A stretch of DNA of 64,000 nucleotides from contig NZ_WOVL01000013.1 in assembly GCF_009737085.1 (NCBI RefSeq), forward strand, positions 100,697 through 164,696, given 5' to 3'. Every line of letters starts with the position of its first letter. Position 1 is the first letter of the stretch. The DNA is from Paenibacillus sp. NEAU-GSW1. GTDB taxonomy: Bacteria; Bacillota; Bacilli; Paenibacillales; Paenibacillaceae. The notes beneath the pieces were generated by a model. The model did no database searches, was not told where the DNA came from, and was given only the letters and a program-made list of their open reading frames with translations. A program made the translations under genes and the position numbers. Positions 54,764-63,713 of this stretch are shown here, in pieces.

Positions 54764-56662
54764 GTGCTGCTTGACCATATAAACGGACCTCAGGATTTGA
54801 AAAGCTTATCGGTCCCCGAGCTGGAACAGCTGGCGGGGGAAATTCGTCAATTTCTAATCGAAAAGCTCTCCGTTACGGGCGGCCATCTTGCGCCTAACCT
54901 GGGGGTAGTGGAGCTGACTTTAGTGCTTCATTACTTATTTGACAGCCCGACGGATAAGTTTATTTTTGATGTGGGCCATCAATCATACGTTCATAAAATT
55001 TTAACCGGACGCAAAGACCGGTTTGATTCTTTACGCAAATATAAGGGCTTAAGCGGTTTTGTCAAACGTTCCGAAAGCGAGCATGACGTTTGGGAAGCCG
55101 GCCACAGCAGCACATCGTTGTCCGCTGCGATGGGGATGGCGCTGGCTCGCGATTTGAAGGGCGAGAGCAACCGCGTAGTAGCTGTTATCGGAGACGGCGC
55201 TTTAACTGGCGGTATGGCGTTAGAGGCGCTCAACCATATCGGCGACGAGAAGAAAAACTTAATCGTCGTGCTCAACGACAATGAAATGTCTATCGCGCCA
55301 AATGTCGGCGCGATGCACCATTATTTAAGCAAAATCCGGACGGACCGCCATTATCAGAAGGCCAAGGATGAGCTTCAGCATTTTCTGAACAAAATCCCTG
55401 CGATTGGCGGCAAACTGGCCAAAACAGCGGAGCGTTTCAAAGACAGCTTGAAGTATTTGCTTGTCAGCGGCATTCTATTCGAGCAATTTGGTTTTACGTA
55501 CTTGGGACCGGTAGACGGTCACGATATCGAGCAATTGGCCGAATTGATGAAGCAAGCCGACTCGATTGAAGGACCAGTGCTAGTCCATGTCATTACGGTA
55601 AAAGGCAAAGGCTACTCGCCAGCGGAAGCGGATTCGTTCAAGTGGCACGGCGCTACGTCCTACAAAATCGAATCGGGCCAAATGCTGAAAGCTGTAGGGC
55701 CTCCAATGTATACAGAAGTATTCGGCAGTACGCTTATCGAGCTGGCGGAAAAGGACGAACGGATCGTTGCGATTACGCCGGCGATGCCCGGCGGCTCCGG
55801 CTTGCTCAAGTTTGCTGAGAAGTTTCCGGATCGCATGATCGATGTCGGCATAGCGGAACAGCATGCGGCAACGTTATCCGCTGCAATGGCAATGGAAGGC
55901 TTGAAACCGGTATATGCCGTTTATTCGACTTTCCTGCAGCGCGCGTATGACCAAGTTGTCCACGATATTTGCCGTCATAACGCTAATGTGGTGTTTGCAA
56001 TCGACCGCGCGGGCTTCGTAGGTCCGGACGGCGATACGCATCAAGGCATATACGATATCGCCTTTTTGCGCCATGTGCCAAATTTGGCCATTATGATGCC
56101 TAAGGACGAAAATGAGCTGCGCCGTATGATGAAAACGGCAATCGACTATAACGACGGACCGATTGCTATTCGCTATCCGCGGATTAATGGCCTCGGCGTC
56201 GAGATGGAAACGGACATTAAGCCGCTGCCTTTTGGCAAATGGGAGACCATTCGCGAAGGCGAATCGGGCGTTATTTTGGCAATCGGACCAATGCTTCAAG
56301 TTGCTCATGAAGCTGCTGAGCTGTTGAAGCGCGACGGCTTGAACATTCGAATTGTAAACGCAAGATTTATTAAACCGCTTGATGAACAGCTGTTGCTCGG
56401 CCTTGCTGAGGAAGGCAAGCCGATTGTCGTGCTTGAGGAAGGGACGGAGCTTGGCGGTTTCGGCAGCTCTGTGCTTGAATTTTACTCGCTGCGCAATATT
56501 TATGGTTTATCGATTCGAATTATTGGCATACCGGATGAATTTATCGAGCACGGCTCCATTAGAGAGCAGCAGATCGAAGTCGGCTTAACAGCCGAACGCG
56601 TATCAACGGAATTTAAAACTATGCTGCCTGCCCGTAAAATGAAAGCATCAAGTCAGCATTAA
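54764..56662 (+). CDS. dxs: 1-deoxy-D-xylulose-5-phosphate synthase
   Basis: 632 residues, first enzyme of the MEP isoprenoid pathway. N-terminal TPP domain: [42 protein letters not shown]; middle [13 protein letters not shown]-terminal transketolase domain with [13 protein letters not shown] and [19 protein letters not shown] 54764 follows GCGAGGA. Feeds IspA. Confidence 0.96.
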   Translation: MLLDHINGPQDLKSLSVPELEQLAGEIRQFLIEKLSVTGGHLAPNLGVVELTLVLHYLFDSPTDKFIFDVGHQSYVHKILTGRKDRFDSLRKYKGLSGFVKRSESEHDVWEAGHSSTSLSAAMGMALARDLKGESNRVVAVIGDGALTGGMALEALNHIGDEKKNLIVVLNDNEMSIAPNVGAMHHYLSKIRTDRHYQKAKDELQHFLNKIPAIGGKLAKTAERFKDSLKYLLVSGILFEQFGFTYLGPVDGHDIEQLAELMKQADSIEGPVLVHVITVKGKGYSPAEADSFKWHGATSYKIESGQMLKAVGPPMYTEVFGSTLIELAEKDERIVAITPAMPGGSGLLKFAEKFPDRMIDVGIAEQHAATLSAAMAMEGLKPVYAVYSTFLQRAYDQVVHDICRHNANVVFAIDRAGFVGPDGDTHQGIYDIAFLRHVPNLAIMMPKDENELRRMMKTAIDYNDGPIAIRYPRINGLGVEMETDIKPLPFGKWETIREGESGVILAIGPMLQVAHEAAELLKRDGLNIRIVNARFIKPLDEQLLLGLAEEGKPIVVLEEGTELGGFGSSVLEFYSLRNIYGLSIRIIGIPDEFIEHGSIREQQIEVGLTAERVSTEFKTMLPARKMKASSQH

Positions 56663-56704
56663 GCTAGTCTATACGTTCTATATGTACGTTGTTTAAGGAG
56701 AAAA

Positions 56705-57538
56705 ATGACCAATACACCAAAGGAAAGAATCGATGTGCTGCTGGTCGAGCGCGGCTTTTATCCAAGCAGAGAAAAAGCAAAAGCCGCGCTAATGGCCGGT
56801 CTTGTGCTCGTCGACAATGTGCCGATTGATAAAAGCGGAATGAAAGTTCCCCGTACAGCCGACATAAGAGTAAGGGGAGCTGTACACCCTTATGTAAGCC
56901 GCGGAGGATTGAAGCTGGAGAAGGCAATTCGTCAGTTTGGCATCGATATGAATAGCCGTGTGATGCTTGATATCGGAGCTTCAACAGGCGGCTTTACCGA
57001 TTGCGCGCTGCAAAACGGCGCCTCATATGTTTATGCGATTGATGTTGGTTACAATCAATTGGATTGGTCGCTCAGGCAGGACGAGCGCGTCAATGTGATG
57101 GAGCGAATGAATTTTCGTTACATGACGTCACAGGATTTGACCGGTCCTGCGCCTAATTTTGCATCGATTGACGTTTCATTTATTTCGCTAAAACTGATCT
57201 TGCCTGCACTCGGACAGCTTGTCAGCGAAGGCTCCGGCGTTGTCGCGCTTATTAAGCCGCAGTTTGAGGCGGGACGCGAGCAAGTCGGGAAGTCTGGCGT
57301 CGTGCGCGAGCCGTCTGTTCATGCTGAAGTGCTGCGGAGCGTGCTTGGAGCGGCTGCGGAAATCGGTTTTGATTTGAATCAATTAACGTTCTCGCCGATT
57401 ACGGGCGGTGAAGGAAACATTGAGTTTCTTGCTTACTGGGTTTGGACGGGGCGCGCCAATCAAGCTGTTCCGGACGATTCCGTTATTCTATCGGTGGTGC
57501 GGGAAGCGAGCGATACGTTTACGGTCAAAAAGAAATAG
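56705..57538 (+). CDS. yqxC: TlyA family rRNA 2'-O-methyltransferase (YqxC)
   Basis: 277 residues. N-terminal S4 RNA-binding domain (ERIDVLLVERGFYPSREKAK), followed by a Rossmann methyltransferase: SAM motif LDIGASTGGFTDCALQNGA, catalytic region FASIDVSFISLKLILPAL and VALIKPQFEAGREQVGKSGV. Probably methylates 16S/23S rRNA 2'-OH groups; earlier called haemolysin. ATG 56705 after AAGGAG. Same position as in B. subtilis. Confidence 0.93.
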   Translation: MTNTPKERIDVLLVERGFYPSREKAKAALMAGLVLVDNVPIDKSGMKVPRTADIRVRGAVHPYVSRGGLKLEKAIRQFGIDMNSRVMLDIGASTGGFTDCALQNGASYVYAIDVGYNQLDWSLRQDERVNVMERMNFRYMTSQDLTGPAPNFASIDVSFISLKLILPALGQLVSEGSGVVALIKPQFEAGREQVGKSGVVREPSVHAEVLRSVLGAAAEIGFDLNQLTFSPITGGEGNIEFLAYWVWTGRANQAVPDDSVILSVVREASDTFTVKKK

Positions 57539-57552
57539 CTATAAAAGGCTAC

Positions 57553-57589
57553 AGAGTCTGCGTCATCTTGGCGGCAAGACTCTTTTTTT
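57553..57589 (+). terminator. Terminator after tlyA
   Basis: AGAGTCTGC pairs with GCA.GACTCT and is followed by T7. Confidence 0.8.
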
Positions 57590-57749
57590 GCGTCTTCGCA
57601 CTTTACAGAAGGGCGGTCTATTTGATAAACTAAAAACACCAAACATGCGTTCGCTTCTTCTGTTGCCAATCCGAACAGGGAAAATTATCCTTCATCTCGA
57701 AATGTTATAGAAGCGATTATGATCGAGATTGTGAGAGGGAGGCATACAT

Positions 57750-58208
57750 GTGGGGAGCTTTATTGAATGGTTTGTAATGCTGATTGCCGGCTCGCTGCTG
57801 GCGATATGGATCTATCGCTCATTTTACCGTTGGCTGCACACGCCTTATACTGTCAATCGCATAAAGCTTGGGAAAGGCGGACAGCTTGACGATAACGATG
57901 AGAACATTGCTTTTTTGGAACAGGCAGGCTTTGAGGTTGTTTCAGGCAAGCATCGGGTGCCGGTAGGCATCGAGCTTGATGGGGAACCGCTTGCAAGCCG
58001 ATTGTATATCGATTATATTGCCGAGCAAGACGGCACAATGTATATAGTAAAGACTGCGCGTGATCGGATGCCGATGGATTGGACAGGCAGCGGAGTGAGA
58101 GACAGGCTCCTCATTTATTCGCTGATCGCACCGGAATGCGCAGGGGTTTTGTTCGTAGATGTGAAGGAACAGGCTATTCGAACCATTCGTTTTCATGTCG
58201 GAGAATAA
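57750..58208 (+). CDS. Membrane-anchored protein of unknown function between tlyA and ahrC
   Basis: 152 residues. One N-terminal helix (EWFVMLIAGSLLAIWIYRSF) and a soluble domain: FLEQAGFEVVSGKHRVPVGI, LYIDYIAEQDGTMYIVKTAR, GVRDRLLIYSLIAPECAGVL. The order of strands with a lone Asp, Glu and Lys (IDYIAEQDG...VKTAR) loosely recalls a restriction-endonuclease-like fold, but I cannot confirm it. GTG 57750 after GGGAGG. Absent at this place in B. subtilis. Confidence 0.65.
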   Translation: MGSFIEWFVMLIAGSLLAIWIYRSFYRWLHTPYTVNRIKLGKGGQLDDNDENIAFLEQAGFEVVSGKHRVPVGIELDGEPLASRLYIDYIAEQDGTMYIVKTARDRMPMDWTGSGVRDRLLIYSLIAPECAGVLFVDVKEQAIRTIRFHVGE

Positions 58209-58234
58209 TTATTCCATACGAATCGAGGGATTTT

Positions 58235-58687
58235 ATGAAAGGAATTCGGCAGTACAGAATTAAAGAATTAGTTACCAATCAAGTGATCGAGACTCAAGAG
58301 GAATTGGTCGAAGCGTTGAGGGAAACCGGTTTGCAGGTTACTCAAGCTACGGTGTCTCGCGATATGAAGGAATTAATGCTCATTAAGATCCCGGTCGGCG
58401 ACGGCCGGTACAAATATTCTCTTCCTCAGGATCAGCAGCGGCACAACCCCATAAATAAATTGAAGAGGGCGCTGCTGGATCATTTCGTACATATTGATTA
58501 CACGGACAATCTGGTCGTCATGAAATGCTCGCCGGGAACTGCGAATGCAATCGGGGCACTCATTGACAATATGGAATGGACTGAAGTTATGGGAACGATT
58601 TGCGGAGATGACACTATCCTCATTATTTGCAGAAATAAAGAAATGAGCTCGGATCTTGTTGAGAAGCTGCTGGAGCTGTTGAATTAG
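58235..58687 (+). CDS. ahrC: Arginine repressor/activator AhrC (ArgR)
   Basis: 150 residues. Winged helix: RQYRIKELVTNQVIETQEEL, GLQVTQATVSRDMKELMLIK; C-terminal arginine-binding hexamer domain: VVMKCSPGTANAIGALIDNM, GTICGDDTILIICRN. Represses arginine synthesis and activates catabolism. ATG 58235 after GAGGGA gives the family N-terminus. Located between tlyA and recN as in B. subtilis. Confidence 0.95.
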   Translation: MKGIRQYRIKELVTNQVIETQEELVEALRETGLQVTQATVSRDMKELMLIKIPVGDGRYKYSLPQDQQRHNPINKLKRALLDHFVHIDYTDNLVVMKCSPGTANAIGALIDNMEWTEVMGTICGDDTILIICRNKEMSSDLVEKLLELLN

Positions 58688-58754
58688 AACTGGCGGAATT
58701 AAGCGCATTTCACATGTTTATACAATGAAGAACAATATAGGAGGTATTTGCGCC

Positions 58755-60470
58755 ATGCTGCGTGAGATGTCCATTCGAAATTTAGCGGTTATTGAAGAGG
58801 TAAACGTTTCGTTTCACCATGGATTCCATGTGTTGACGGGAGAGACGGGAGCGGGTAAATCCATCATAATCGATGCGCTCAGCTTGATCGTCGGTGGACG
58901 CGGCTCAGCAGATATGGTCAGATACGGCTGCGATAAAGCGGAGATGGAAGCGATGTTTGATCTTCATCGCAATCATCCGGTTTGGCGCGTACTGGACAAG
59001 CTTGGCGTTCATGCTTCAGCCGATGAGATGCTCGTTATTCGCCGGGAATTAACGTCTCAAGGCAAGAGCAGCAGCCGCGTGAACGGACAACTGGTTACGA
59101 TGACGATGCTGCGAGAAATCGGCGAATGCCTCGTCAATATTCATGGCCAGCACGAGCATCAATCATTGCTGCGGACAGAACAGCACTTGGAATGGCTGGA
59201 TATGTTCGCGGGCGATTTGTTGATCGAGCGGAAACAGGCATATCGTGCCGTATTTCACGAGCTTCAGAAAACAAGATCAAGTCTTCGCGAGCTCGAGGAA
59301 TCGACAAGGCAAAATGTGCAAATGCTTGATCTATATCGGTTTCAAATTGAAGAAATTACGAATGCTCAGCTAAAGCCTGGTGAAGATGAGAAGCTCGCGG
59401 AAGAGAAGAGAAAGCTTCAATATGCAGGCAAACGAATGGACAGCGTATCCGACGCTTACAGCTATCTGACCGGCGGCAAAGGAATAGATGCTTTGAATAA
59501 GGCAATTACAAAGCTGATGGACATACAGACGTTTGATCCCGGACGAATATCGCCATTGCTGGAGCAACTGCAATCCGCTTATTATCAGGCAGAAGACGCG
59601 GCATTTCAGCTAAGGGATTATCGCGACAGCATTGATTCGGATCCGGAGCAGTTGGCTTTTATAGATGATCGTCTTGATTTGATCAACAGCTTAAAGCGCA
59701 AATATGGAGAGACCATTCCCGATATACTTGCTTATTTGAAGAGAACCTCGCTCGAGCGCGATAAAATTGAAAATCGCGATGACTATTTAGACAAGCTGCG
59801 AAAAGAAGAACGTGTATTGTATGAGCGTGCGGTTGAGCTTGCTGCAGAGCTTTCGCAGCTTCGAACGCATGCAGCGAAACGATTATCGGAGTCGATTGAA
59901 TCAGAGCTCGTTCAATTACAAATGAATAAAGCAATCTTTTGTGTACAATTGGATCGAATCGGTCAACATGAAAGCGTTGAGGAGGCGAAAATCAGCCTGA
60001 ACGGCAACGGAATGGATGAGGCCGTTTTTATGATGTCGACGAATCCAGGCGAACCGTTAAAGCCGCTCAGCAAAATTGCTTCTGGCGGTGAAATGTCGCG
60101 CATTATGCTTGCCTTGAAATCAATTTTTGCAGAGATTGATCAAATTCCCGTACTTATATTCGATGAGGTCGATACAGGCGTTAGCGGACGTGCAGCGCAA
60201 GCGATCGCGGAGAAAATGTCGCAGCTGTCCATGCGGTGCCAGATTTTCTCGATTACGCATTTGCCGCAAGTGGCTTGCATGGCGGATCATCATTATGAAA
60301 TAAGCAAACAAGTGGTTGGACAGCGGACTTGCACTTCAGTCACTAAGCTTAGTTTGCAGACAAGAATCGAGGAGCTTGCGCGAATGCTTGGCGGTGTCGA
60401 AGTAACGGAAAAAACACGTCATCATGCACAAGAAATGCTTGATTTGGCGAATCGGCAGAAGGGAGCCTAA
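58755..60470 (+). CDS. recN: DNA repair protein RecN
   Basis: 571 residues, SMC-like. Walker A TGETGAGKSIIIDALSLIVG near the N-terminus; coiled coils (about 155-360); C-terminal signature ASGGEMSRIMLALKSIFAE and Walker B VLIFDEVDTGVSGRAAQAIA. Binds double-strand break ends and aids recombination. ATG 58755 after GGAGG; an upstream ATG at 58725 would add a poor extension. No LexA box recognised. Confidence 0.95.
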   Translation: MLREMSIRNLAVIEEVNVSFHHGFHVLTGETGAGKSIIIDALSLIVGGRGSADMVRYGCDKAEMEAMFDLHRNHPVWRVLDKLGVHASADEMLVIRRELTSQGKSSSRVNGQLVTMTMLREIGECLVNIHGQHEHQSLLRTEQHLEWLDMFAGDLLIERKQAYRAVFHELQKTRSSLRELEESTRQNVQMLDLYRFQIEEITNAQLKPGEDEKLAEEKRKLQYAGKRMDSVSDAYSYLTGGKGIDALNKAITKLMDIQTFDPGRISPLLEQLQSAYYQAEDAAFQLRDYRDSIDSDPEQLAFIDDRLDLINSLKRKYGETIPDILAYLKRTSLERDKIENRDDYLDKLRKEERVLYERAVELAAELSQLRTHAAKRLSESIESELVQLQMNKAIFCVQLDRIGQHESVEEAKISLNGNGMDEAVFMMSTNPGEPLKPLSKIASGGEMSRIMLALKSIFAEIDQIPVLIFDEVDTGVSGRAAQAIAEKMSQLSMRCQIFSITHLPQVACMADHHYEISKQVVGQRTCTSVTKLSLQTRIEELARMLGGVEVTEKTRHHAQEMLDLANRQKGA

Positions 60471-60593
60471 TGGAAGGTATTCAGGGAATGTTTTTGCGGT
60501 CATAAAACAAACGGTGCAGGGTACCTTATAGGTACGCCAATGGCGATGATGCCTTTCTCGTCATGCGATGGAATAACAGGGAGCGTGAAATCA

Positions 60594-61937
60594 TTGAACT
60601 CCAGCCCAAGGAAGAGATGGTTTGGCCTGGTTCTCGTTTTCTTCGTTTGCATAGGCGGGCTCTCCGCACCGTTTCAACATTTTGCCGCATTCCCAAATGA
60701 AATCCGTTTGTTTTCCGGCCAATTGAAACGACTGCATTATGGGGTTCCCGTACATGCCGAAGTAACTGTAGATCCTCAAATGCTTCAAATTAACGGTTCA
60801 CCGAAGCAATCGTTGTCCGTTAATTTAAACGACACTTTGTCACTGCAGCCTTATCATAGCGGCCAGACAAGCATGAAAGTGAAATTATTTGGTAAAATTC
60901 CTTTCAAGACCGTTAAAGTGAATGTCGTTCCAGATTTAAAGGTAATTCCAGGCGGTCAGACAATTGGCGTTAAGGTGAAATCAGCTGGTATTCTTGTGGT
61001 TGGTCATCATCAAGTTGCAGACAACAACGGAATCAAGAAATCTCCAGGTGAAGAAGCAGGTTTAAAGTTAGGCGATCTCATCGTTAAAATCGACGGTAAA
61101 GTCATTAATGAAGTACGTAAGGTAGCCGAAATCGTTGAACAAGCCGGTATTGCGAAGAAACCGCTGGCTATTACTTACAAACGCAACGGTACATTAGCGG
61201 AAACGCGTTTAAGCCCGGTACTTGACGCACAAGAGCGAAATTGGCGGCTTGGACTTTATATTCGCGATTCCGCTGCAGGTGTCGGCACTTTGACGTTCTA
61301 TGCGCCGGATCAAGGGGTTTATGGTGCGCTTGGTCATGTAATTACCGACATGGACACGCAAACGCCAATCGAAGTTGGTGACGGTCAAATATTGCAATCA
61401 AGCGTAACTTCCATAAACAAGAGCCAAAATGGCGATCCGGGCGAGAAACGAGCCCATTTTGTCAAAGAAGGCAAAGTGCTTGGGAATATTGAACGCAATA
61501 CGCCATTTGGCATCTTCGGTAAAATGAACGAGAATCCGAACCACAGTTATAGTGAAAAGTCGATTCCCGTTGCTTTTGCCGAAGAAGTAAAGGAAGGTCC
61601 TGCGCAAATATTGACCGTCGTAAACGGTCAACGCGTCGAACGCTTCGATATTGAAATTTCCCATGTAACCAAACAGCCTGCCCCTGCAACAAAAGGAATG
61701 GTTATCAAGATTACAGACAAGAGACTCCTTGATAAAACAGGCGGAATTGTACAAGGGATGTCAGGCAGTCCAATTATTCAAAATGGCAAGCTTGTCGGGG
61801 CTGTAACTCATGTATTTGTTAATGATCCATCTTCTGGATACGGATGTTTTATTGAATGGATGTTGCAGGATGCCGGTGTTTTGATGCGTTCGGACAAGTC
61901 CGGTCATAAACCATCTAATATCGGAACAGCAGCTTAA
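60594..61937 (+). CDS. spoIVB: SpoIVB serine peptidase
   Basis: 447 residues, S55 family. N-terminal membrane helix (FGLVLVFFVCIGGLSAPF), a PDZ domain (about 140-215, SPGEEAGLKLGDLIVKIDGK), and a protease domain with the catalytic Ser390 in QGMSGSPIIQNGKLVGAVTH. The forespore-secreted enzyme cuts SpoIVFA to activate sigma-K. TTG 60594 is favoured since AGGGAG lies 10 nt upstream; GTG 60585 is too near. Precedes spo0A as usual. Confidence 0.94.
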   Translation: MNSSPRKRWFGLVLVFFVCIGGLSAPFQHFAAFPNEIRLFSGQLKRLHYGVPVHAEVTVDPQMLQINGSPKQSLSVNLNDTLSLQPYHSGQTSMKVKLFGKIPFKTVKVNVVPDLKVIPGGQTIGVKVKSAGILVVGHHQVADNNGIKKSPGEEAGLKLGDLIVKIDGKVINEVRKVAEIVEQAGIAKKPLAITYKRNGTLAETRLSPVLDAQERNWRLGLYIRDSAAGVGTLTFYAPDQGVYGALGHVITDMDTQTPIEVGDGQILQSSVTSINKSQNGDPGEKRAHFVKEGKVLGNIERNTPFGIFGKMNENPNHSYSEKSIPVAFAEEVKEGPAQILTVVNGQRVERFDIEISHVTKQPAPATKGMVIKITDKRLLDKTGGIVQGMSGSPIIQNGKLVGAVTHVFVNDPSSGYGCFIEWMLQDAGVLMRSDKSGHKPSNIGTAA

Positions 61938-61950
61938 CGTATCAATAAAG

Positions 61951-61996
61951 AAACCGCTGATGGCTAACGTGACCTCGTTGCCGGCAGCGGTTTTTT
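61951..61996 (+). terminator. spoIVB terminator
   Basis: AAACCGCTG (61951-61959) and CAGCGGTTT with T6 (61984-61996). Confidence 0.85.
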
Positions 61997-62031
61997 GCTT
62001 CATAGATTAAACGACAGGACGATGCTGAAAC

Positions 62032-62149
62032 TGTCGAAATAAAACGAACAAAATCACTAAATGTAATAAATTATTAATTATAACGAAAATCTGAAAAAAA
62101 ATAAAGATAAATAATTTTCGACAGGAGGAATTTGGTTGGCCATGTCGAA
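62032..62149 (+). promoter_or_regulatory. Three 0A boxes upstream of spo0A
   Basis: TGTCGAA at 62032-62038, its complement TTCGACA at 62117-62123, and TGTCGAA at 62143-62149. These are the core of the Spo0A binding site and imply autoregulation. The AT-rich stretch 62050-62115 probably carries the promoters, but no clear sigma-H match was found. Confidence 0.75.
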
Positions 62150-62180
62150 ACCATTAAGCAAGACAACTATGGGAAGGTAA
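62136..62180 (+). CDS. Candidate 14-codon leader ORF before spo0A
   Basis: TTG 62136 lies 7 nt after GGAGGA (62124-62129) and encodes MAMSKPLSKTTMGR then stop at 62180, 41 bp before spo0A. An overlapping frame from TTG 62132 encodes 20 codons. The strong ribosome site has no other gene to serve. Expression is unproven. Confidence 0.4.
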   Translation: MAMSKPLSKTTMGR

Positions 62181-62221
62181 TCATAATCGAATAAACAAAC
62201 AATTTAAGGGAGGACCATACC

Positions 62222-63034
62222 TTGCACAAGATCGAAGTTTTGTTGGCAGATGACAACCGTGAATTTACTAACCTGTTATCGGAGTACATATCGGAACAAA
62301 GTGATATGAGCGTATGCGGAATCGCGTACAACGGAGAAGAAGTATTGGCCCACCTTGAAGAAACGGGAAAAATTCCGGATGTGCTTATTCTCGATATAAT
62401 TATGCCCCATTTGGACGGACTTGGCGTGTTGGAGCGACTGAAAGAAATGAACTTGTCTCCAATGCCGAAAATTATTATGCTGACTGCTTTCGGCCAAGAA
62501 AACATTACGCAAAAAGCAGTACAATTGGGCGCATCGTATTATATTTTGAAGCCATTTGATATGGAAATTTTGGCAAATCGGATTCGCCAGCTAGTCGGCA
62601 ATAGCGCATTTGCTTCCACTTCTACTTACAGCTCGACGACGACAACGGTTAAATCCAATGTTGTGCCGCTTGCTAAGGGTAAAAACTTGGATGCGAATAT
62701 TACGAGCATCATACATGAAATCGGCGTACCTGCACATATTAAAGGATATCAATATTTGCGCGAAGCGATCACAATGGTGTATAACAACATTGAAATTCTT
62801 GGCGCAATTACAAAAACGCTGTATCCAGCAATCGCCGAAAAATTCAAAACAACGCCTTCCCGCGTTGAACGTGCGATCCGCCACGCGATTGAAGTCGCTT
62901 GGACTCGCGGCAACATCGACAGCATCAGCCACCTGTTTGGCTATACGATCAACATCAGCAAATCAAAGCCTACCAACTCGGAATTCATCGCGATGGTCGC
63001 TGACAAGCTGCGGATCGAGCATAAGGTGAGCTAG
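62222..63034 (+). CDS. spo0A: Stage 0 sporulation protein A, master response regulator
   Basis: 270 residues. Receiver domain: Asp10-Asp11, phospho-acceptor Asp58 in [12 protein letters not shown], Lys in [10 protein letters not shown]-terminal sigma-contacting [43 protein letters not shown], and [20 protein letters not shown]. Governs entry into sporulation. TTG 62222 follows AAGGGAGG. The linker is Ser/Thr-rich (about 135-150). Confidence 0.97.
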   Translation: MHKIEVLLADDNREFTNLLSEYISEQSDMSVCGIAYNGEEVLAHLEETGKIPDVLILDIIMPHLDGLGVLERLKEMNLSPMPKIIMLTAFGQENITQKAVQLGASYYILKPFDMEILANRIRQLVGNSAFASTSTYSSTTTTVKSNVVPLAKGKNLDANITSIIHEIGVPAHIKGYQYLREAITMVYNNIEILGAITKTLYPAIAEKFKTTPSRVERAIRHAIEVAWTRGNIDSISHLFGYTINISKSKPTNSEFIAMVADKLRIEHKVS

Positions 63035-63040
63035 CAACTT

Positions 63041-63091
63041 AAACCGCCATTTATCGGATTCGACGCATCCGATAATGGCGGTTTTCTTTTT
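63041..63091 (+). terminator. spo0A terminator
   Basis: AAACCGCCATT.ATCGGAT pairs with ATCCGAT.ATGGCGGTTT, a 17-bp class stem, then CTTTTT. Confidence 0.9.
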
Positions 63092-63162
63092 GGGATTCGA
63101 AAGATTAGACGATTAGAGAAAAGACAATATTTTAACCACATCTTTATTGGGATCGCACTGGC

Positions 63163-63183
63163 CCACTAATGGAGTGGTTTTTT
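63163..63183 (+). terminator. Small orphan terminator-like hairpin
   Basis: CCACT-AATGG-AGTGG then T6. No gene lies just before it; it may be left from a lost gene between spo0A and the NUDIX gene. Confidence 0.5.
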
Positions 63184-63266
63184 ATTGCAATTTATGAAAC
63201 GCTGGAAATATAATGAATCCAACATCTTTTGGGTGGGAAATAATTATAAGAAGAGGCGGCGAATAG

Positions 63267-63713
63267 ATGCATCTTATCAGAAACATTACGGAAAGTGATT
63301 TATACGGCGGCGAAGCTAGATTCATGGATGAAGTATCCCGTGATGCTTCAAGAGGCATTTTACTAAATGAACAAGGGCAAATTGCAATTATGAAATTGTC
63401 TGCTACTCATCTGTATAAGCTGCCTGGCGGAGGTATAGAGGATGGAGAAAAAGCAGAGGTGGCATTCCTGCGAGAAATTAAAGAAGAAACAGGCTATGAT
63501 GCCGTCATCAAACTTTATTTGGGCTACATAGATGAACACAAAGTGAAAAATCGATTTTTGCAAAGGTCACATTGCTATATAGCAGTAGTTGCGAGCGTAC
63601 AGGGAACTATTGATTTAACCGAGGAAGAGTTGGTTCTAGGAATGCAAATGGAGTGGATGAGGGTAGCGTCAAGTAGTTTGTGTAGTAAGATTATCCATCG
63701 GAACGTTGGATAA
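63267..63713 (+). CDS. NUDIX hydrolase, 3' end replaced by IS sequence
   Basis: 148 residues. Complete Nudix box GGGIEDGEKAEVAFLREIKE with ETGYD (residues 54-78), so hydrolysis of nucleoside-diphosphate-X compounds is likely. Native-looking sequence ends at about residue 131 (MQMEWM). The last 17 residues (RVASSSLCSKIIHRNVG) are read from what appears to be the end of an IS256-family element (from about 63659). The family normally continues with a further helix, so the gene is truncated and may be inactive. ATG 63267 follows AAGAGGCGG. Confidence 0.75.
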   Translation: MHLIRNITESDLYGGEARFMDEVSRDASRGILLNEQGQIAIMKLSATHLYKLPGGGIEDGEKAEVAFLREIKEETGYDAVIKLYLGYIDEHKVKNRFLQRSHCYIAVVASVQGTIDLTEEELVLGMQMEWMRVASSSLCSKIIHRNVG

